A stretch of 64,000 nucleotides of DNA from NCBI GenBank assembly GCA_037101405.1, contig AP017964.1, forward strand, positions 806,001 to 870,000, in the 5' to 3' direction. Position 1 is the stretch's first letter, and each line of letters begins with the position of its first letter. Positions 1 to 9,675 of the stretch are shown one piece after another. The DNA comes from Candidatus Megaera polyxenophila. GTDB taxonomy: Bacteria > Pseudomonadota > Alphaproteobacteria > Rickettsiales > Rickettsiaceae. The notes below the pieces were generated by a model that ran no database searches, was not told where the DNA came from, and saw only the letters and a program-made list of their open reading frames with translations. A program made the translations under genes and the position numbers.

Positions 1-220
1 GCCTTATTCTATTTTGTTGGTTCTTTGGTACTATATTTTCCATAATATTATTGTTTCTGGCTTTAACCTCAATAAATACCAATTGCTTCCCTCTACACGC
101 AATAATATCAATTTCGCCAACAAAATTTTTCTTGCGATGACAAATTATACTATAGAACTTTAGCTTGTAGATCAATATGGCCAAATATTCAGCAAGAATA
201 CCTAATCTATAAGGTTTCAT
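1..220 (-). CDS. YraN/UPF0102 family endonuclease-like protein (3' part outside the window)
   Basis: The first 73 codons of a gene running off the left edge. The visible protein begins MKPYRLGILAEYLAI and carries the family pattern GEIDII (residues 35-40) followed by FIEVKAR (49-55). The Asp and the Glu-x-Lys match the PD-(D/E)XK nuclease-like core of YraN proteins. The cellular role of the family is not well established. The start codon overlaps the stop codon of the upstream MHS transporter gene in an ATGA overlap, so the two are probably co-transcribed. The product is called from the motifs; the C-terminus is unseen. Confidence 0.8.
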   Translation of the reverse strand, partial: MKPYRLGILAEYLAILIYKLKFYSIICHRKKNFVGEIDIIACRGKQLVFIEVKARNNNIMENIVPKNQQNRIR

Positions 221-1488
221 TTTGGTTTTAAATTAGTATCGATTAACCTAATTATAGTTTTTTTCATACTATAAGCCATAGCTAGAAATAATAACGAGGT
301 GATCATAACATAAAATGCTGGAGCATGGTAGAGATGGGTTACTTCCACAAGCCACCTAGAAATTACTGCTGAAGTCCCCCCAAACAGGGCAACACCTAAA
401 TTATAGCTAAAGGCTACTCCAGTAAATCGCTCTTCTGCTGAAAATAATGAGATAATAAATATATAAGCTGTACCAGCAATAAATCCCCCTAACATAGCAA
501 TGGTTGTAAGCGCAACTATTTGTTTCCAAATTTCGAGAGATGCAAGCAGCATAAAGGCAGGGGTAGCAGCAATAACTATTGTTATTGAGGCAATGATAAT
601 CATTTTAAACCTACCAATATGATCTGAAATGTAACCAGACAATGGCATGGTAAGCATCATAATTACAGAAGAGTACGAAAGGTAAATTAAAGCTGTAGTT
701 TTATCAAATCCCAATACTTCATAATAAAAAATATTTATATATGTTTTTATAATATACACCAAACTACTTGCAGATCCCCCAAGGCAACAGGTTATTAGCA
801 TTGCCGGCCATGAACTGCGAATAACATGCATAAAAGGCATCTTTAAAGTACGTTTTTTTTCAGCAAGCATTTCAAATATTGGCGTTTCCGATACTCTAAG
901 CCTGAAATAAAAACCAATTATTCCCATAATTCCTCCTAAGATAAAGGCAAATCTCCAAGCAAATTCCAATTCAGGAAATAATTGTTCCAAAATAATACCT
1001 ACAAAACTAGCAAGTAAAGTACCGGCAATATTTGACGCATGAACTATCCCAGCAGTAAAACCGGGTCTTAGATTTTGATAATGTTCCAGGATGAATATAG
1101 CAGCCCCTGCACCTTCTCCGCTAATACATAACCCTTGAATTAACCGCATCATAACTAATAAAATAGGCGCACCATAACCTATGTCACTGTAACCGGGGAT
1201 AAGACCGATAGTAAAAGTAGTCATAGTCATACCAAGCATTGAAATAATGAGAGAAACTCTTCTTCCATACTTATCAGCAATATAACCAAAAATAATACCA
1301 CCTATTGGCCTCATTATAAAACCTACGGCAAATACTGAAAGACTAGATAATGTCTGAATTACTTGTGAACCGGAAGGAAAAAATGCTTGTCCTATTGCTA
1401 AAGAAAATACTGCATAAACCGTAAAATCATAATATTCTAGCACATTTCCAGAAATAGCCGATAAAAAAATAGACCTTCGTTTATTCAT
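217..1488 (-). CDS. MFS transporter, metabolite:H+ symporter (ProP-like) family
   Basis: A 423-residue protein with about 12 hydrophobic segments, expected in the inner membrane. The loop between TM2 and TM3 has the MFS signature GYIADKYGRR (68-77). The N-terminus (SGNVLEYYDFTVYA) and the MRPIGGIIFG segment are typical of the MHS subgroup, which includes proline/betaine (ProP) and dicarboxylate symporters. Rickettsiales carry many such paralogues with unknown substrates, so no substrate is assigned. The stop overlaps the yraN start by 4 bases. A second member of the family lies at 31375-32637. Confidence 0.85.
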   Translation of the reverse strand: MNKRRSIFLSAISGNVLEYYDFTVYAVFSLAIGQAFFPSGSQVIQTLSSLSVFAVGFIMRPIGGIIFGYIADKYGRRVSLIISMLGMTMTTFTIGLIPGYSDIGYGAPILLVMMRLIQGLCISGEGAGAAIFILEHYQNLRPGFTAGIVHASNIAGTLLASFVGIILEQLFPELEFAWRFAFILGGIMGIIGFYFRLRVSETPIFEMLAEKKRTLKMPFMHVIRSSWPAMLITCCLGGSASSLVYIIKTYINIFYYEVLGFDKTTALIYLSYSSVIMMLTMPLSGYISDHIGRFKMIIIASITIVIAATPAFMLLASLEIWKQIVALTTIAMLGGFIAGTAYIFIISLFSAEERFTGVAFSYNLGVALFGGTSAVISRWLVEVTHLYHAPAFYVMITSLLFLAMAYSMKKTIIRLIDTNLKPK

Positions 1489-1512
1489 TGAGCTATAATA
1501 ATATAAAATTAC

Positions 1513-1535
1513 TTATACAAATTTTACTTGTATAA
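1513..1535. terminator. Inverted repeat between pntB and the MHS transporter gene
   Basis: A perfect 8-base inverted repeat, TTATACAA (1513-1520) and TTGTATAA (1528-1535), with a 7-base spacer. Read on the minus strand it lies downstream of pntB and is followed by a T-rich stretch, so it could terminate the pnt operon. It is AT-only apart from one pair, so an operator for the downstream transporter is also possible. Confidence 0.35.
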
Positions 1536-1608
1536 TTAGCATTATTCGGCAGATTATAAACAAGTAAAACCATTTGTGAAATAAAAATTTATGAAATAGA
1601 TAAACTAA

Positions 1609-3006
1609 CTATACATCAAAGGACTTTACTATACTTTCTATTACTTTTTTTGCATCGCCAAATAGCATTAATGTATTATTTTGAAAAAATAGTTCATTTT
1701 GAATTCCTGCATAACCCGAAGCCATAGATCTTTTTATAAAAAATATAGTTTTAGCAGATGCCACATCCAAAATCGGCATGCCGAAAATAGGGCTATTGGG
1801 GTCAGATTTGGCAGCTGGATTCGTAACATCATTTGCACCCACTACTAAAACTACATCCGTTGATGCAAAATCATTATTTATTTCATCAAGTTCAAAAACA
1901 TCATCGTAATCTATATTTGCTTCTGCAAGCAGGACATTCATGTGGCCCGGCATTCTTCCTGCTACCGGATGAATAGCAAATCTTACCTTGATTCCTTTTT
2001 TCTTTAAATGATCAACCATTTCTTTTATAGCATGTTGAGACTGAGCAACCGCCATACCATAACCCGGTACAATTATTACAGAATCAGTATGCTCTAGTTG
2101 ATAAGCCGCATCTTCTGGGCTACTAATATTAACTTGCCTTTCCTCCTGTTCTGCTTGGCTTTGTGCTTTCCCAGACGGTTTAAAAGCTCCAAAAATCACA
2201 TTCAGCAGGGAGCGATTCATTGCTTTGCACATTATATAACTCAAGATAGCTCCACTTGCTCCCACAAGTGCCCCTGTAATAATAAGCAAACTATTTCCAA
2301 GCGTAAATCCAATACCAGCTGCTGCCCATCCGGAATAGGAATTTAACATCGAAACCACTACCGGCATATCAGCCCCGCCTATAGGAACAATAAGTAAGAC
2401 CCCTACTATTAATGCAATTATAACGATCAAGCTAAACAAAAAAATACTTTGGTTTTGAGCAAAATAAATCATTATTGTGATAAGGAAAATACTCGCCATT
2501 AAACAGACATACTGCTGCCCTGCAAATTTTAGAGGCTTTGAATCAATAAAACCTTGTAATTTGCCAAATGCTATAATTGAACCACTAAAGGTAAGCGCTC
2601 CAATAGCAGCTCCGAGCGACATCTCAACCCGAGCTAAAATTGTTATCCCCCCCTGATAATCTGCAATCCCAAAATTTGCTGGCAGTAATAAAGCAGCAAA
2701 TGCTACAAATACTGCAGCTAACCCCACAAAAGAATGAAAACCAGCAACTAATTCGGGCATTGAGGTCATTGGGATTTTTCTAGCCACATACCCACCAGCA
2801 ATCCCTCCTAAACCAACAGTAATTAATAATGGTATTTTGTGATAAAAATCAGGTAAGGAAAATGTTGCAAACAAAGCTATCAACATTCCCAATATTCCTA
2901 TCAAGCTCCCTTTTCTTGCTGTTTTAGGTGAAGATAATCCTTTTAGGGAGAAAATAAAACAAACAGCAGATACCAAATATAGTATTTCGATTAAACGCAC
3001 TGACAT
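1609..3006 (-). CDS. pntB: NAD(P) transhydrogenase subunit beta
   Basis: Inner-membrane beta subunit of the proton-translocating transhydrogenase, which uses the proton gradient to drive hydride transfer from NADH to NADP+. It has 465 residues, the usual length. About nine hydrophobic segments fill the first ~260 residues. The C-terminal NADP(H)-binding domain (dIII, from about residue 290) shows VIIVPGYGMAVAQSQH, VVLVVGANDVTNPAA and KRSMASGYAG, all hallmarks of PntB. It is the last gene of a pntAA-pntAB-pntB operon with gaps of 11 and 20 bases. Splitting the alpha subunit into two genes is common in alphaproteobacteria. Confidence 0.97.
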   Translation of the reverse strand: MSVRLIEILYLVSAVCFIFSLKGLSSPKTARKGSLIGILGMLIALFATFSLPDFYHKIPLLITVGLGGIAGGYVARKIPMTSMPELVAGFHSFVGLAAVFVAFAALLLPANFGIADYQGGITILARVEMSLGAAIGALTFSGSIIAFGKLQGFIDSKPLKFAGQQYVCLMASIFLITIMIYFAQNQSIFLFSLIVIIALIVGVLLIVPIGGADMPVVVSMLNSYSGWAAAGIGFTLGNSLLIITGALVGASGAILSYIMCKAMNRSLLNVIFGAFKPSGKAQSQAEQEERQVNISSPEDAAYQLEHTDSVIIVPGYGMAVAQSQHAIKEMVDHLKKKGIKVRFAIHPVAGRMPGHMNVLLAEANIDYDDVFELDEINNDFASTDVVLVVGANDVTNPAAKSDPNSPIFGMPILDVASAKTIFFIKRSMASGYAGIQNELFFQNNTLMLFGDAKKVIESIVKSFDV

Positions 3007-3026
3007 AACAAAAAATTATTTGTAGA

Positions 3027-3425
3027 TTACTTCTTTTTAAACATCTCCAACATTCTTTCGGTTACTATGAAACCTCCAAAAATATTGATAGATGCCAAAA
3101 ACGCAGCCAAAAAGCCTAAAACCATAGATAAACTGAAACCTTGCGAGCTTGAAGCAATTAGAGCTCCTATTATGATAATCCCAGATATAGCATTAGTAAT
3201 AGACATAAGAGGAGTATGTAGCGCAGGAGTTACCTTCCAGACCACATAATAACCGACAAAACATGCTAAAGAGAATATGGTAATGGCGAATATAAAAGGA
3301 TCCACTGTAGAGGTATGCTGAAATTGTACCTCTGTAACAAGAGAAGTGAGTTTCTTAGACAATACCGCAGCTTTCTCAGATAATTCTGCCGCCTGTTTAT
3401 TAGCAATTGCTAGCTCTTGATTCAT
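3027..3425 (-). CDS. pntAB: NAD(P) transhydrogenase subunit alpha, membrane part (PntAB/PntA2)
   Basis: A short 132-residue subunit. The first ~45 residues are polar and Lys/Glu-rich, followed by three to four hydrophobic segments ([50 protein letters not shown]). This is the membrane portion of the alpha subunit, which is fused to the NAD domain in E. coli PntA but separate here. It lies between pntAA and pntB and must assemble with both for proton translocation. The C-terminal [10 protein letters not shown] is typical of the family. Confidence 0.92.
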   Translation of the reverse strand: MNQELAIANKQAAELSEKAAVLSKKLTSLVTEVQFQHTSTVDPFIFAITIFSLACFVGYYVVWKVTPALHTPLMSITNAISGIIIIGALIASSSQGFSLSMVLGFLAAFLASINIFGGFIVTERMLEMFKKK

Positions 3426-3436
3426 GAACTTCTCCT

Positions 3437-4570
3437 CTATACTTTAAATTTCTTATTCATCATTTTCCCATCCTTACCTATAAGCATTTCTTCAACAATG
3501 TCATCAGAAAAGTCTATTTTTCCATTTTTTATGGCATGTTCTAAAAAATTATATAAATTTTTTGCATATAATTTTGAAGCATCAGAGGCTACTCTTGTTG
3601 CTATAGCAGACCAACCAATAATCTTTACTCCTTTTTTACTTATGATTTTATCAATAACAGAATCCTCTACGTTACCCCCGGTAGCAGTTGCTATATCAAC
3701 TATAACTGAACCCAATTTCATTTTAGAAACCATATTTTTTGTAAGAAGAATTGGTGCTTTTTTACCGGGAATTTGGGCAGTAGTAATAACTACGTCAAAA
3801 TTAGCTATTATGCCAAGTAAAAACTCTTCTTGAATAGAAGCAAAATCCTTAGTCACTTCTCTTGCATATCCCGATTTATCTTCTCTATCAACTAGCCCAG
3901 CTGGTGGATAAACAAATTTTGCATTCAAACTTTCCACTTGTTCTTTTGTTGCTGCTCTTACATCATAGGCAGATACAACTGCGCCTAATCTTTTTGCAGT
4001 CGCGATAGCCTGCAACCCTGCTACTCCAACACCGATAATCAATACTTTTGCCGGATTTACAGTTCCAGCCGCCGTCATCATCATAGGAAAAGCTCTGTCA
4101 TAATAATAACATGCCTCTATTACCGCTCTATAACCGGCCAAATTACTTTGTGAAGATAAAACATCCATACTTTGGGCTTTAGTAACCCTCGGAACTAACT
4201 CCATGGCTATAGTTGATAAATTTTTAGATATAGCTTTATCTATATATTCACTATGAGAATGGGGCGAAAGCAAGCCCACTATAGTAGCACCAGGTTTGGC
4301 TATATTTACTTCATTTAGAGTTTCCTCCATTGGAGAAGGCTGAACTTTTAAGATAATATCAGCATCAGAAATGATTTCGAGTGGTACTCCGGAGACCTTA
4401 GCTCCGGCTGCTGTATATTCCTCATCGGTAAAATTTGCCGCTACCCCTATAGATTTCTCAACAAAAACACTATAACCCTTTTTTGCGTATAACCTAGCTA
4501 CTTCTGGGGTAATTGCAGTCCTAGTTTCTCCTTTAGCCCTTTCTTTTAACGCAGCAATTTTAATGCTCAT
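3437..4570 (-). CDS. pntAA: NAD(P) transhydrogenase subunit alpha, NAD-binding part (PntAA)
   Basis: A soluble 377-residue dI subunit that binds NAD(H). The N-terminus ([20 protein letters not shown]) matches the alanine dehydrogenase/PNT N-terminal domain. A Rossmann nucleotide-binding site, [18 protein letters not shown], lies at about residues 180-197, followed by the acidic end of the second strand (SAYDVR). [14 protein letters not shown] is another family landmark. It is the first gene of the pnt operon, and lolA is divergently transcribed about 100 bases away. Confidence 0.96.
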   Translation of the reverse strand: MSIKIAALKERAKGETRTAITPEVARLYAKKGYSVFVEKSIGVAANFTDEEYTAAGAKVSGVPLEIISDADIILKVQPSPMEETLNEVNIAKPGATIVGLLSPHSHSEYIDKAISKNLSTIAMELVPRVTKAQSMDVLSSQSNLAGYRAVIEACYYYDRAFPMMMTAAGTVNPAKVLIIGVGVAGLQAIATAKRLGAVVSAYDVRAATKEQVESLNAKFVYPPAGLVDREDKSGYAREVTKDFASIQEEFLLGIIANFDVVITTAQIPGKKAPILLTKNMVSKMKLGSVIVDIATATGGNVEDSVIDKIISKKGVKIIGWSAIATRVASDASKLYAKNLYNFLEHAIKNGKIDFSDDIVEEMLIGKDGKMMNKKFKV

Positions 4571-4666
4571 CTTTATTTATTAATAAAAAATATTATTACT
4601 GTTTGAACTTGTATTATGCATTCATTACTATATAAAAACTTAAATCAAATGTACAGGACACTTTTT

Positions 4667-5338
4667 ATGAATTACCTACCCGCTAAGTCACATAAGTTTA
4701 GCAATCAGAGTATAATTAATTTTATAATAATACTATTAATGGTATGCAAGCTCAACTTTGCATTTGCTGCTTCAGAAAAAGAGATTGTAGACAATATAAA
4801 ATCTTATATTCAAAATATTCAGTCGGTAGCTATTAATTTTGACCAATCAGACACTCAAGGAACAAAAGCTAGCGGTATTCTAGTTATAAATAAACCGTAT
4901 AAATTTAGGGTCAATTACTTCAAACCCTTTCCGCTACTGATTGTGGGTAATAAAAACTACGTTTCTGTTTACGACTATGAAATGGAAAATTTAAGCAGAA
5001 TCTCAGCAGAAGAAAATATTTTTAATTTTTTATTAATTGATCAAATAAATTTTGATAATCAATTCGAGGTTCTTTCTGCCAAGGAAGAGAACGGATATTA
5101 TAAATTGGAGTTAAGTCATTTAGATTCCGGTAAAATTAGTGAAATTTTATTTAATAAACATACCAGAAATATCGAAATAATGACAATAGTTGAAGAAAAT
5201 AACATAATTACATTGAATTTCAAAACAACAAAAAAAATTACTAATATAAACAATAAATTATTCATTATGCAGGATCCGGATATTTTTGGTAAACCCGAAT
5301 ATTTGGATAAACAGCATTTAGAAAAAAATTACCAGTAG
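4667..5338 (+). CDS. lolA: Outer-membrane lipoprotein carrier protein LolA
   Basis: Periplasmic chaperone that accepts lipoproteins from LolCDE and carries them to the outer membrane. The signal peptide's hydrophobic core (IINFIIILLMVCKLNFAFA) ends at AFA|ASEKE. The mature part shows the LolA pattern: an N-terminal helix (VDNIKSYIQNIQSVAINFDQ), then GILVINKPYKFRVNY and PLLIVGNKNYVSVYDYEMENL. I chose the ATG at 4667 because AGGAC lies about 10 bases upstream and it gives a normal signal peptide. In-frame starts at 4616 and 4649 would only add a long leader. It is divergent from the pnt operon. Confidence 0.85.
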   Translation: MNYLPAKSHKFSNQSIINFIIILLMVCKLNFAFAASEKEIVDNIKSYIQNIQSVAINFDQSDTQGTKASGILVINKPYKFRVNYFKPFPLLIVGNKNYVSVYDYEMENLSRISAEENIFNFLLIDQINFDNQFEVLSAKEENGYYKLELSHLDSGKISEILFNKHTRNIEIMTIVEENNIITLNFKTTKKITNINNKLFIMQDPDIFGKPEYLDKQHLEKNYQ

Positions 5339-5480
5339 GCATAATACCTACCTCATATTACTTACCTTCAATTTACAGATAGGGAGAATATTTGACGTTT
5401 ATTGCCTTCATATGTTAGACTTCCATTTCGTGCAGTATATTTCCTAGATATCTAAAAAAATATAAATAGTAAAAAGAATA

Positions 5481-6794
5481 ATGAATTCCAAAACAAATAC
5501 ATACAAGCAAAATATTAAAGGCTGGATGGTTGTAGCTTGTGGCGGTATCTTTTACATGTATCAATTCATGATCCGTGTTTCACCAAATATCATGAATAAT
5601 GAACTTCTTAGCAATTTTGCACTTGATGCAGCAGGACTTGGGGTATTACTTGGAGCTTATAACTGGTCGTACTCAGCCATGCAGCTCCCTCTTGGTATTA
5701 CTATAGACCGCTTCGGGCCAAGGTTATTTCTATGTATAGCAGCAACCCTTTGCGGACTATCATGCTTTATTTTTGGAAATACAACTAGCCCATTAATCGG
5801 AGGATGTGCAAGATTCTTAATGGGAATGGGATCAGCATGCGGTTTAATCGGAACTATAAAACTCGGAACATTATGGCTTGAACCAAAACACGTAGCAAAA
5901 GTTACAGGGTTAGTAATTCTTATGGGAACTGCTGGTGCTGGTCTTGGCGGTGCTCCTCTTGAGATGATCCTAAATGAGGTAGGATTTAAAAATACCATGG
6001 AATTCTTGGGGTTTATTGGCCTTATAGTTTCCATAATTATTTATTTTTTTGTTAGTAATTATCCCCCTGTTGATCATCATGAAGAACTACCTGATATTTA
6101 TGCTAATAATCATCCATTTACCGATATTTTACTTTTACTTAAGACACCTCAGGCTTGGATTTTAGCTATCTACGGGATGTTGATGTACCTTCCAATTACC
6201 GTAATCGGGGTAGCATGGGGGGTATCATTCATAAGAACTACCTATCAAGTATCTGATATTAGCGCTGCTACTATAGTATCAACAATGTTTTTTGGTGCTG
6301 CTATCGGAAGCCCTTTTTTCGCTTATTTTTCGGATATTGCTAAAAACAGACGTTTACCAATGTTTTGCGGCTCTTTTGTTACCGCCATTGTCTGGTTTAT
6401 CGTTATTATTTTTCAAGTTCCTTATTACCTACTATACGTACTATTTTTTGTGGGAGGCTTTGCCTATACCGCAAAATGCTTAAGCTTTGCAAGTATTTGC
6501 GAAACCATGCCTTTAAAAATGAGCGGGGTGTCGATAGCTTTTGTCAATGCCATAGTAATGTCTACCGGTACTATATTTTTACCTATTATTGGAGCTCTGA
6601 TTGATTATCATAGTAATGGGCAAACAGCCCGTGATATACCGTGTTATAACGGTGAAGATTACCGATTTGCTCTTGTTATTGTTCCAATCTCTCTCCTAAT
6701 TTCTTTTATTATAGTTTTCTTTATGAAAGAAACTCATCCTGATCATAAAATACCGAAAGAATATGGGTCTTTTGCCACTAATGATATTGTTTAA
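5481..6794 (+). CDS. MFS transporter, substrate unknown
   Basis: A 437-residue inner-membrane protein with about 12 hydrophobic segments. The N-terminus reads IKGWMVVACGGIFYMYQFMIRVSPNIM, and MFS motif A is seen as LGITIDRFGPR after TM2. The central loop contains a polar stretch (PPVDHHEELPDIYANNHPF) between the two six-helix halves. It is unlike the MHS paralogues in this window (no MRPIGG segment). Similar MFS proteins in Rickettsiales have no firm substrate. It stands as a single gene between lolA and the MscS-type gene. Confidence 0.82.
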   Translation: MNSKTNTYKQNIKGWMVVACGGIFYMYQFMIRVSPNIMNNELLSNFALDAAGLGVLLGAYNWSYSAMQLPLGITIDRFGPRLFLCIAATLCGLSCFIFGNTTSPLIGGCARFLMGMGSACGLIGTIKLGTLWLEPKHVAKVTGLVILMGTAGAGLGGAPLEMILNEVGFKNTMEFLGFIGLIVSIIIYFFVSNYPPVDHHEELPDIYANNHPFTDILLLLKTPQAWILAIYGMLMYLPITVIGVAWGVSFIRTTYQVSDISAATIVSTMFFGAAIGSPFFAYFSDIAKNRRLPMFCGSFVTAIVWFIVIIFQVPYYLLYVLFFVGGFAYTAKCLSFASICETMPLKMSGVSIAFVNAIVMSTGTIFLPIIGALIDYHSNGQTARDIPCYNGEDYRFALVIVPISLLISFIIVFFMKETHPDHKIPKEYGSFATNDIV

Positions 6795-6870
6795 TAGTAT
6801 TTAGAGAAAAGAGCAATCTAGGTTGTTATACTTCAGGGTTTAATAAGCATTAATAAGTTATATATCGTTT

Positions 6871-8052
6871 ATGGAAAATTTATTTACTATAAAAAGTCTT
6901 CACACATTTTATGCAGAATACCAACTATTAATAATGCTTTCTATAATGGTTACTTTTTTATACCCATTTTTAATTAGCATCAAAAAGGTAGTATTACCTG
7001 GTATTAGCAAACTAATAGGGTATAAAAACAAAAAATACGCTGAAATTCTTTACAAAAAAAACCTACCTGGACATATTACAAAAGTATTTTTAGCATTATA
7101 TCTGGAATTCTGGAGCGATATCCTTGATCAGTCTAACTTGATAAATAACGTAATAATTAAAATAAAAGACGTTGTTATAACTACATATGTAATATTTGCT
7201 ATTACCTCTCTTATATTAGCTATTATAAATGCCACAGCAGATTTATATAATGTTCGAGAATTAAACAGAAAAATAGCTATTGAGCTACATACACAAATTT
7301 TAAGAATTTTTGTAGTTGTAAGCGCAATATTAGCCATTTTTTCTTTAGTTATCGGCATTTCTATTTCCTCATTATTTACTAGTTTAGGGGCAGCTGCCGC
7401 ATTATTAACTTTCGTTTTTAAAGATACGCTACTGGGGCTAATTGCAAGTTTACAGGTTACTTTTCAAAATATTATTCAAGTCGGTGATTGGGTAACTTTA
7501 CCTCAATATAATGCAGATGGTGATATCCAAAAAATTACAATTACCGTAGTAGTAATACGTAATTTTGATAATACCTATACCACTGTTCCAACTTCCGCCT
7601 TTTTAACAACCGGTGTTAAAAATTGGCGTCCAATGTTCGAAATGGGAGGAAGACGCATCAAAAGGGCAATCAGCCTAGATATGAGTACAGTAAAAATATG
7701 TACTCAAAAAGAATTAAATGCAATCAAGAAGATACCTTACATGCTTGAATTTGCAGCGGAAAATAAAACATTATTTAACCAGGAAAATCAAACTACTAAT
7801 CTTACTATGTTTAGGCATTACATAGGCCAATATCTAAAAAATAATAAAAATATTCACCAAGAGGGGTTTACTTTCCTAATACGTACGCTTGATCCAACAC
7901 CTAACGGTATACCAATAGAAATTTATGTGTTTACTAAAGATACTAAATGGCTTAATTACGAAGAAGTTCAGGCAAGTATTTTTGAGCATTTGCTAGGCAT
8001 CTTGCCTATTTTTAAACTAAAAGCCTTCCAAGCCATTTCTTCGTCTCAATAA
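6871..8052 (+). CDS. MscS-family mechanosensitive channel (YbdG/MscM-like)
   Basis: 393 residues. There are hydrophobic segments near 17-35, 105-125 and 146-195. The pore-lining helix region is Gly/Ala-rich (SSLFTSLGAAAALLTFVFKDTLLGLIASLQ), followed by the beta domain (IIQVGDWVTLPQYNADGDIQKI) and TYTTVPTSAFLTTGVKNW. The long N-terminal membrane part and the NWRPMFEMGGRRIKR segment fit the YbdG-like miniconductance group rather than minimal MscS. The predicted role is release of solutes under hypo-osmotic stress across the inner membrane. It converges with the EVE gene downstream. Confidence 0.88.
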   Translation: MENLFTIKSLHTFYAEYQLLIMLSIMVTFLYPFLISIKKVVLPGISKLIGYKNKKYAEILYKKNLPGHITKVFLALYLEFWSDILDQSNLINNVIIKIKDVVITTYVIFAITSLILAIINATADLYNVRELNRKIAIELHTQILRIFVVVSAILAIFSLVIGISISSLFTSLGAAAALLTFVFKDTLLGLIASLQVTFQNIIQVGDWVTLPQYNADGDIQKITITVVVIRNFDNTYTTVPTSAFLTTGVKNWRPMFEMGGRRIKRAISLDMSTVKICTQKELNAIKKIPYMLEFAAENKTLFNQENQTTNLTMFRHYIGQYLKNNKNIHQEGFTFLIRTLDPTPNGIPIEIYVFTKDTKWLNYEEVQASIFEHLLGILPIFKLKAFQAISSSQ

Positions 8053-8093
8053 CTTTTATATACCTAGCAATTTGCTAATAACATAGGTAGAGG

Positions 8094-8117
8094 ATATTTC
8101 CTCTCAAAAGGAAATAT
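8094..8117. terminator. Hairpin between convergent genes
   Basis: A perfect 8-base inverted repeat, ATATTTCC (8094-8101) and GGAAATAT (8110-8117), with spacer TCTCAAAA. It lies between the convergent MscS-type and EVE genes. A second small repeat, AGCAAT/ATTGCT (8135-8140, 8150-8155), follows. Neither has a clear T-tract, so a terminator role is inferred from position only. Confidence 0.35.
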
Positions 8118-8168
8118 AAAACCTAAAAAGGTATAGCAATTTTAATATTATTGCTCTCCTATATTTAC

Positions 8169-8600
8169 CTAACAAGGCTTTCTTCCAAGCATCCGGGTTT
8201 CAATGATTTCGAACGACTCTCGATCTATTTCCAAAAAGCCATATCTAAACACATAACCCCATGAGGTTTTGTTTTTAATAAATGATAAGATAGGAATAAG
8301 TGGCTTAATATCAACGTGACAAGCATTGAGGTACTTGATATTCCTTCTATATGGTTTAAAGTCGCTTCCCATATCTACCTGATAAGGAACATCATCTATT
8401 ACCTCACCTATAGCAGTAAATTTTTGGTATAACTCATTACTTTCCATCGATACCTTGGAAGAGTAATAAATTACAAAATCCCCTTTCTGGAGGCGTTTAG
8501 CTGGGCCGATCTTGCCATGGCAAAATTGGCAAATTCCCAATTTAACACCATTTTCTACATGTTCTTTCGAAGCAACGCCAATCCAGAATTTAGTACTCAT
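8169..8600 (-). CDS. EVE domain-containing protein
   Basis: 143 residues, a single EVE domain (PUA-like fold). Landmarks are the N-terminal KFWIGVASKEHVENGVKLG, the KIGPAKRLQKGDFVIYYSSK segment, FTAIGEVIDDVPYQ, and the C-terminal SWGYVFRYGFLEIDRESFEII. EVE domains bind modified bases in nucleic acids; stand-alone bacterial members have no settled function. The gene is 37 bases downstream of the potD stop, on the same strand, so it may be read through from the pot operon. It converges with the MscS-type channel gene. Confidence 0.88.
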   Translation of the reverse strand: MSTKFWIGVASKEHVENGVKLGICQFCHGKIGPAKRLQKGDFVIYYSSKVSMESNELYQKFTAIGEVIDDVPYQVDMGSDFKPYRRNIKYLNACHVDIKPLIPILSFIKNKTSWGYVFRYGFLEIDRESFEIIETRMLGRKPC

Positions 8601-8637
8601 GAGATTCCAATTGTTATATTAGTACTCTTTGCAAAGC

Positions 8638-9675
8638 TTAATTATTTAACTTCAACATTTCCCAGTATTTTTCATATATCACTATTGCTTCACCGACATC
8701 CTCTTGGAATTCTCCTTGATCCTGTATATCTTTAGGTGGATATATTGTCGGGTTATTCAATATTTCCTTAGGAAGTAAAGCCTTTGCAGCTTTATTGGCT
8801 GTAGCAAACCCAACAGCCTGACTAATTTCTTTAGCAATTTCTGGACGTAAAAGGAAATTAACAAACTTATAAGCACCTTCAGCATTTTTTGCATTAGAAG
8901 GAATAGCAAAACTATCTACCCAAAGGATAACTCCTTCTTTAGGATAAGCGTATTTAATATCAGGATTTTCCACAGATGCTACATAAGCCTCACCATTATG
9001 ATTCAGTCCTATTATAACTTCCTCGTTTATGTAGTTCAATTTAGGAGAAGCAGAGTTAAAAATTTTTACGTTAGGAACTAATGTTTTTAGTTTTTCATAA
9101 GCTTGTTTTATATGCTCTTCATTAGTATCATTACCGCTATATCCAAGCAACTTTAGAGCCACATGAAAAACCTCTCTTACATCATCAGTAAGAAGAATCT
9201 TATGAGCATATTTTGGTTCAAATAATATATTAAAGCTATCGACTTCCTCTTTTACATATTTAGCGTTATAACAAAGAGCCGTACTTCCCCAAAAGTATGG
9301 TATACTGTACTTATTCTCTGGATCAAAAGGTTTATTTATCAGGTTTTCATCAATATTCTTAAAGTTATCCATTTTGGATTTATCTAATTCCATTAACAAG
9401 CCTTCATCCCTCATTTTGCTAACAAAATAGGTAGAAGGCATGACTAAATCATACCCGGATTTAGAGTTATGTAATAATTTTACTTTCGCATATAGGCTCT
9501 CATTATTATCGTAAGTGGAAAGATTCACTTTTATGCCCGTCTCTTCGGTAAATTTTTCAATTATGCTATCTGGTATATATTCTGACCAAACATATACATT
9601 AATTTCACTAACTGAGGCTGGGGCGGTAAAGTGAATTCCAAAAACTAAAAAAAACAACGTAATGTATTTTTTCAT
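8638..9675 (-). CDS. potD: Polyamine ABC transporter substrate-binding protein
   Basis: Periplasmic spermidine/putrescine receptor of 345 residues with a cleavable signal peptide (MKKYITLFFLVFGIHFTAPAS). The mature domain opens with EINVYVWSEYIPDSIIEKFTEETGI, which matches PotD/PotF. WGSTALCYN, the SYPKEG-like segment AYPKEGVILWVDSFAIP, and FVNFLLRPEIA are also typical. It is the last gene of potABCD, starting in an ATGA overlap with potC. A spermidine versus putrescine preference cannot be read from sequence alone. Confidence 0.93.
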   Translation of the reverse strand: MKKYITLFFLVFGIHFTAPASVSEINVYVWSEYIPDSIIEKFTEETGIKVNLSTYDNNESLYAKVKLLHNSKSGYDLVMPSTYFVSKMRDEGLLMELDKSKMDNFKNIDENLINKPFDPENKYSIPYFWGSTALCYNAKYVKEEVDSFNILFEPKYAHKILLTDDVREVFHVALKLLGYSGNDTNEEHIKQAYEKLKTLVPNVKIFNSASPKLNYINEEVIIGLNHNGEAYVASVENPDIKYAYPKEGVILWVDSFAIPSNAKNAEGAYKFVNFLLRPEIAKEISQAVGFATANKAAKALLPKEILNNPTIYPPKDIQDQGEFQEDVGEAIVIYEKYWEMLKLNN

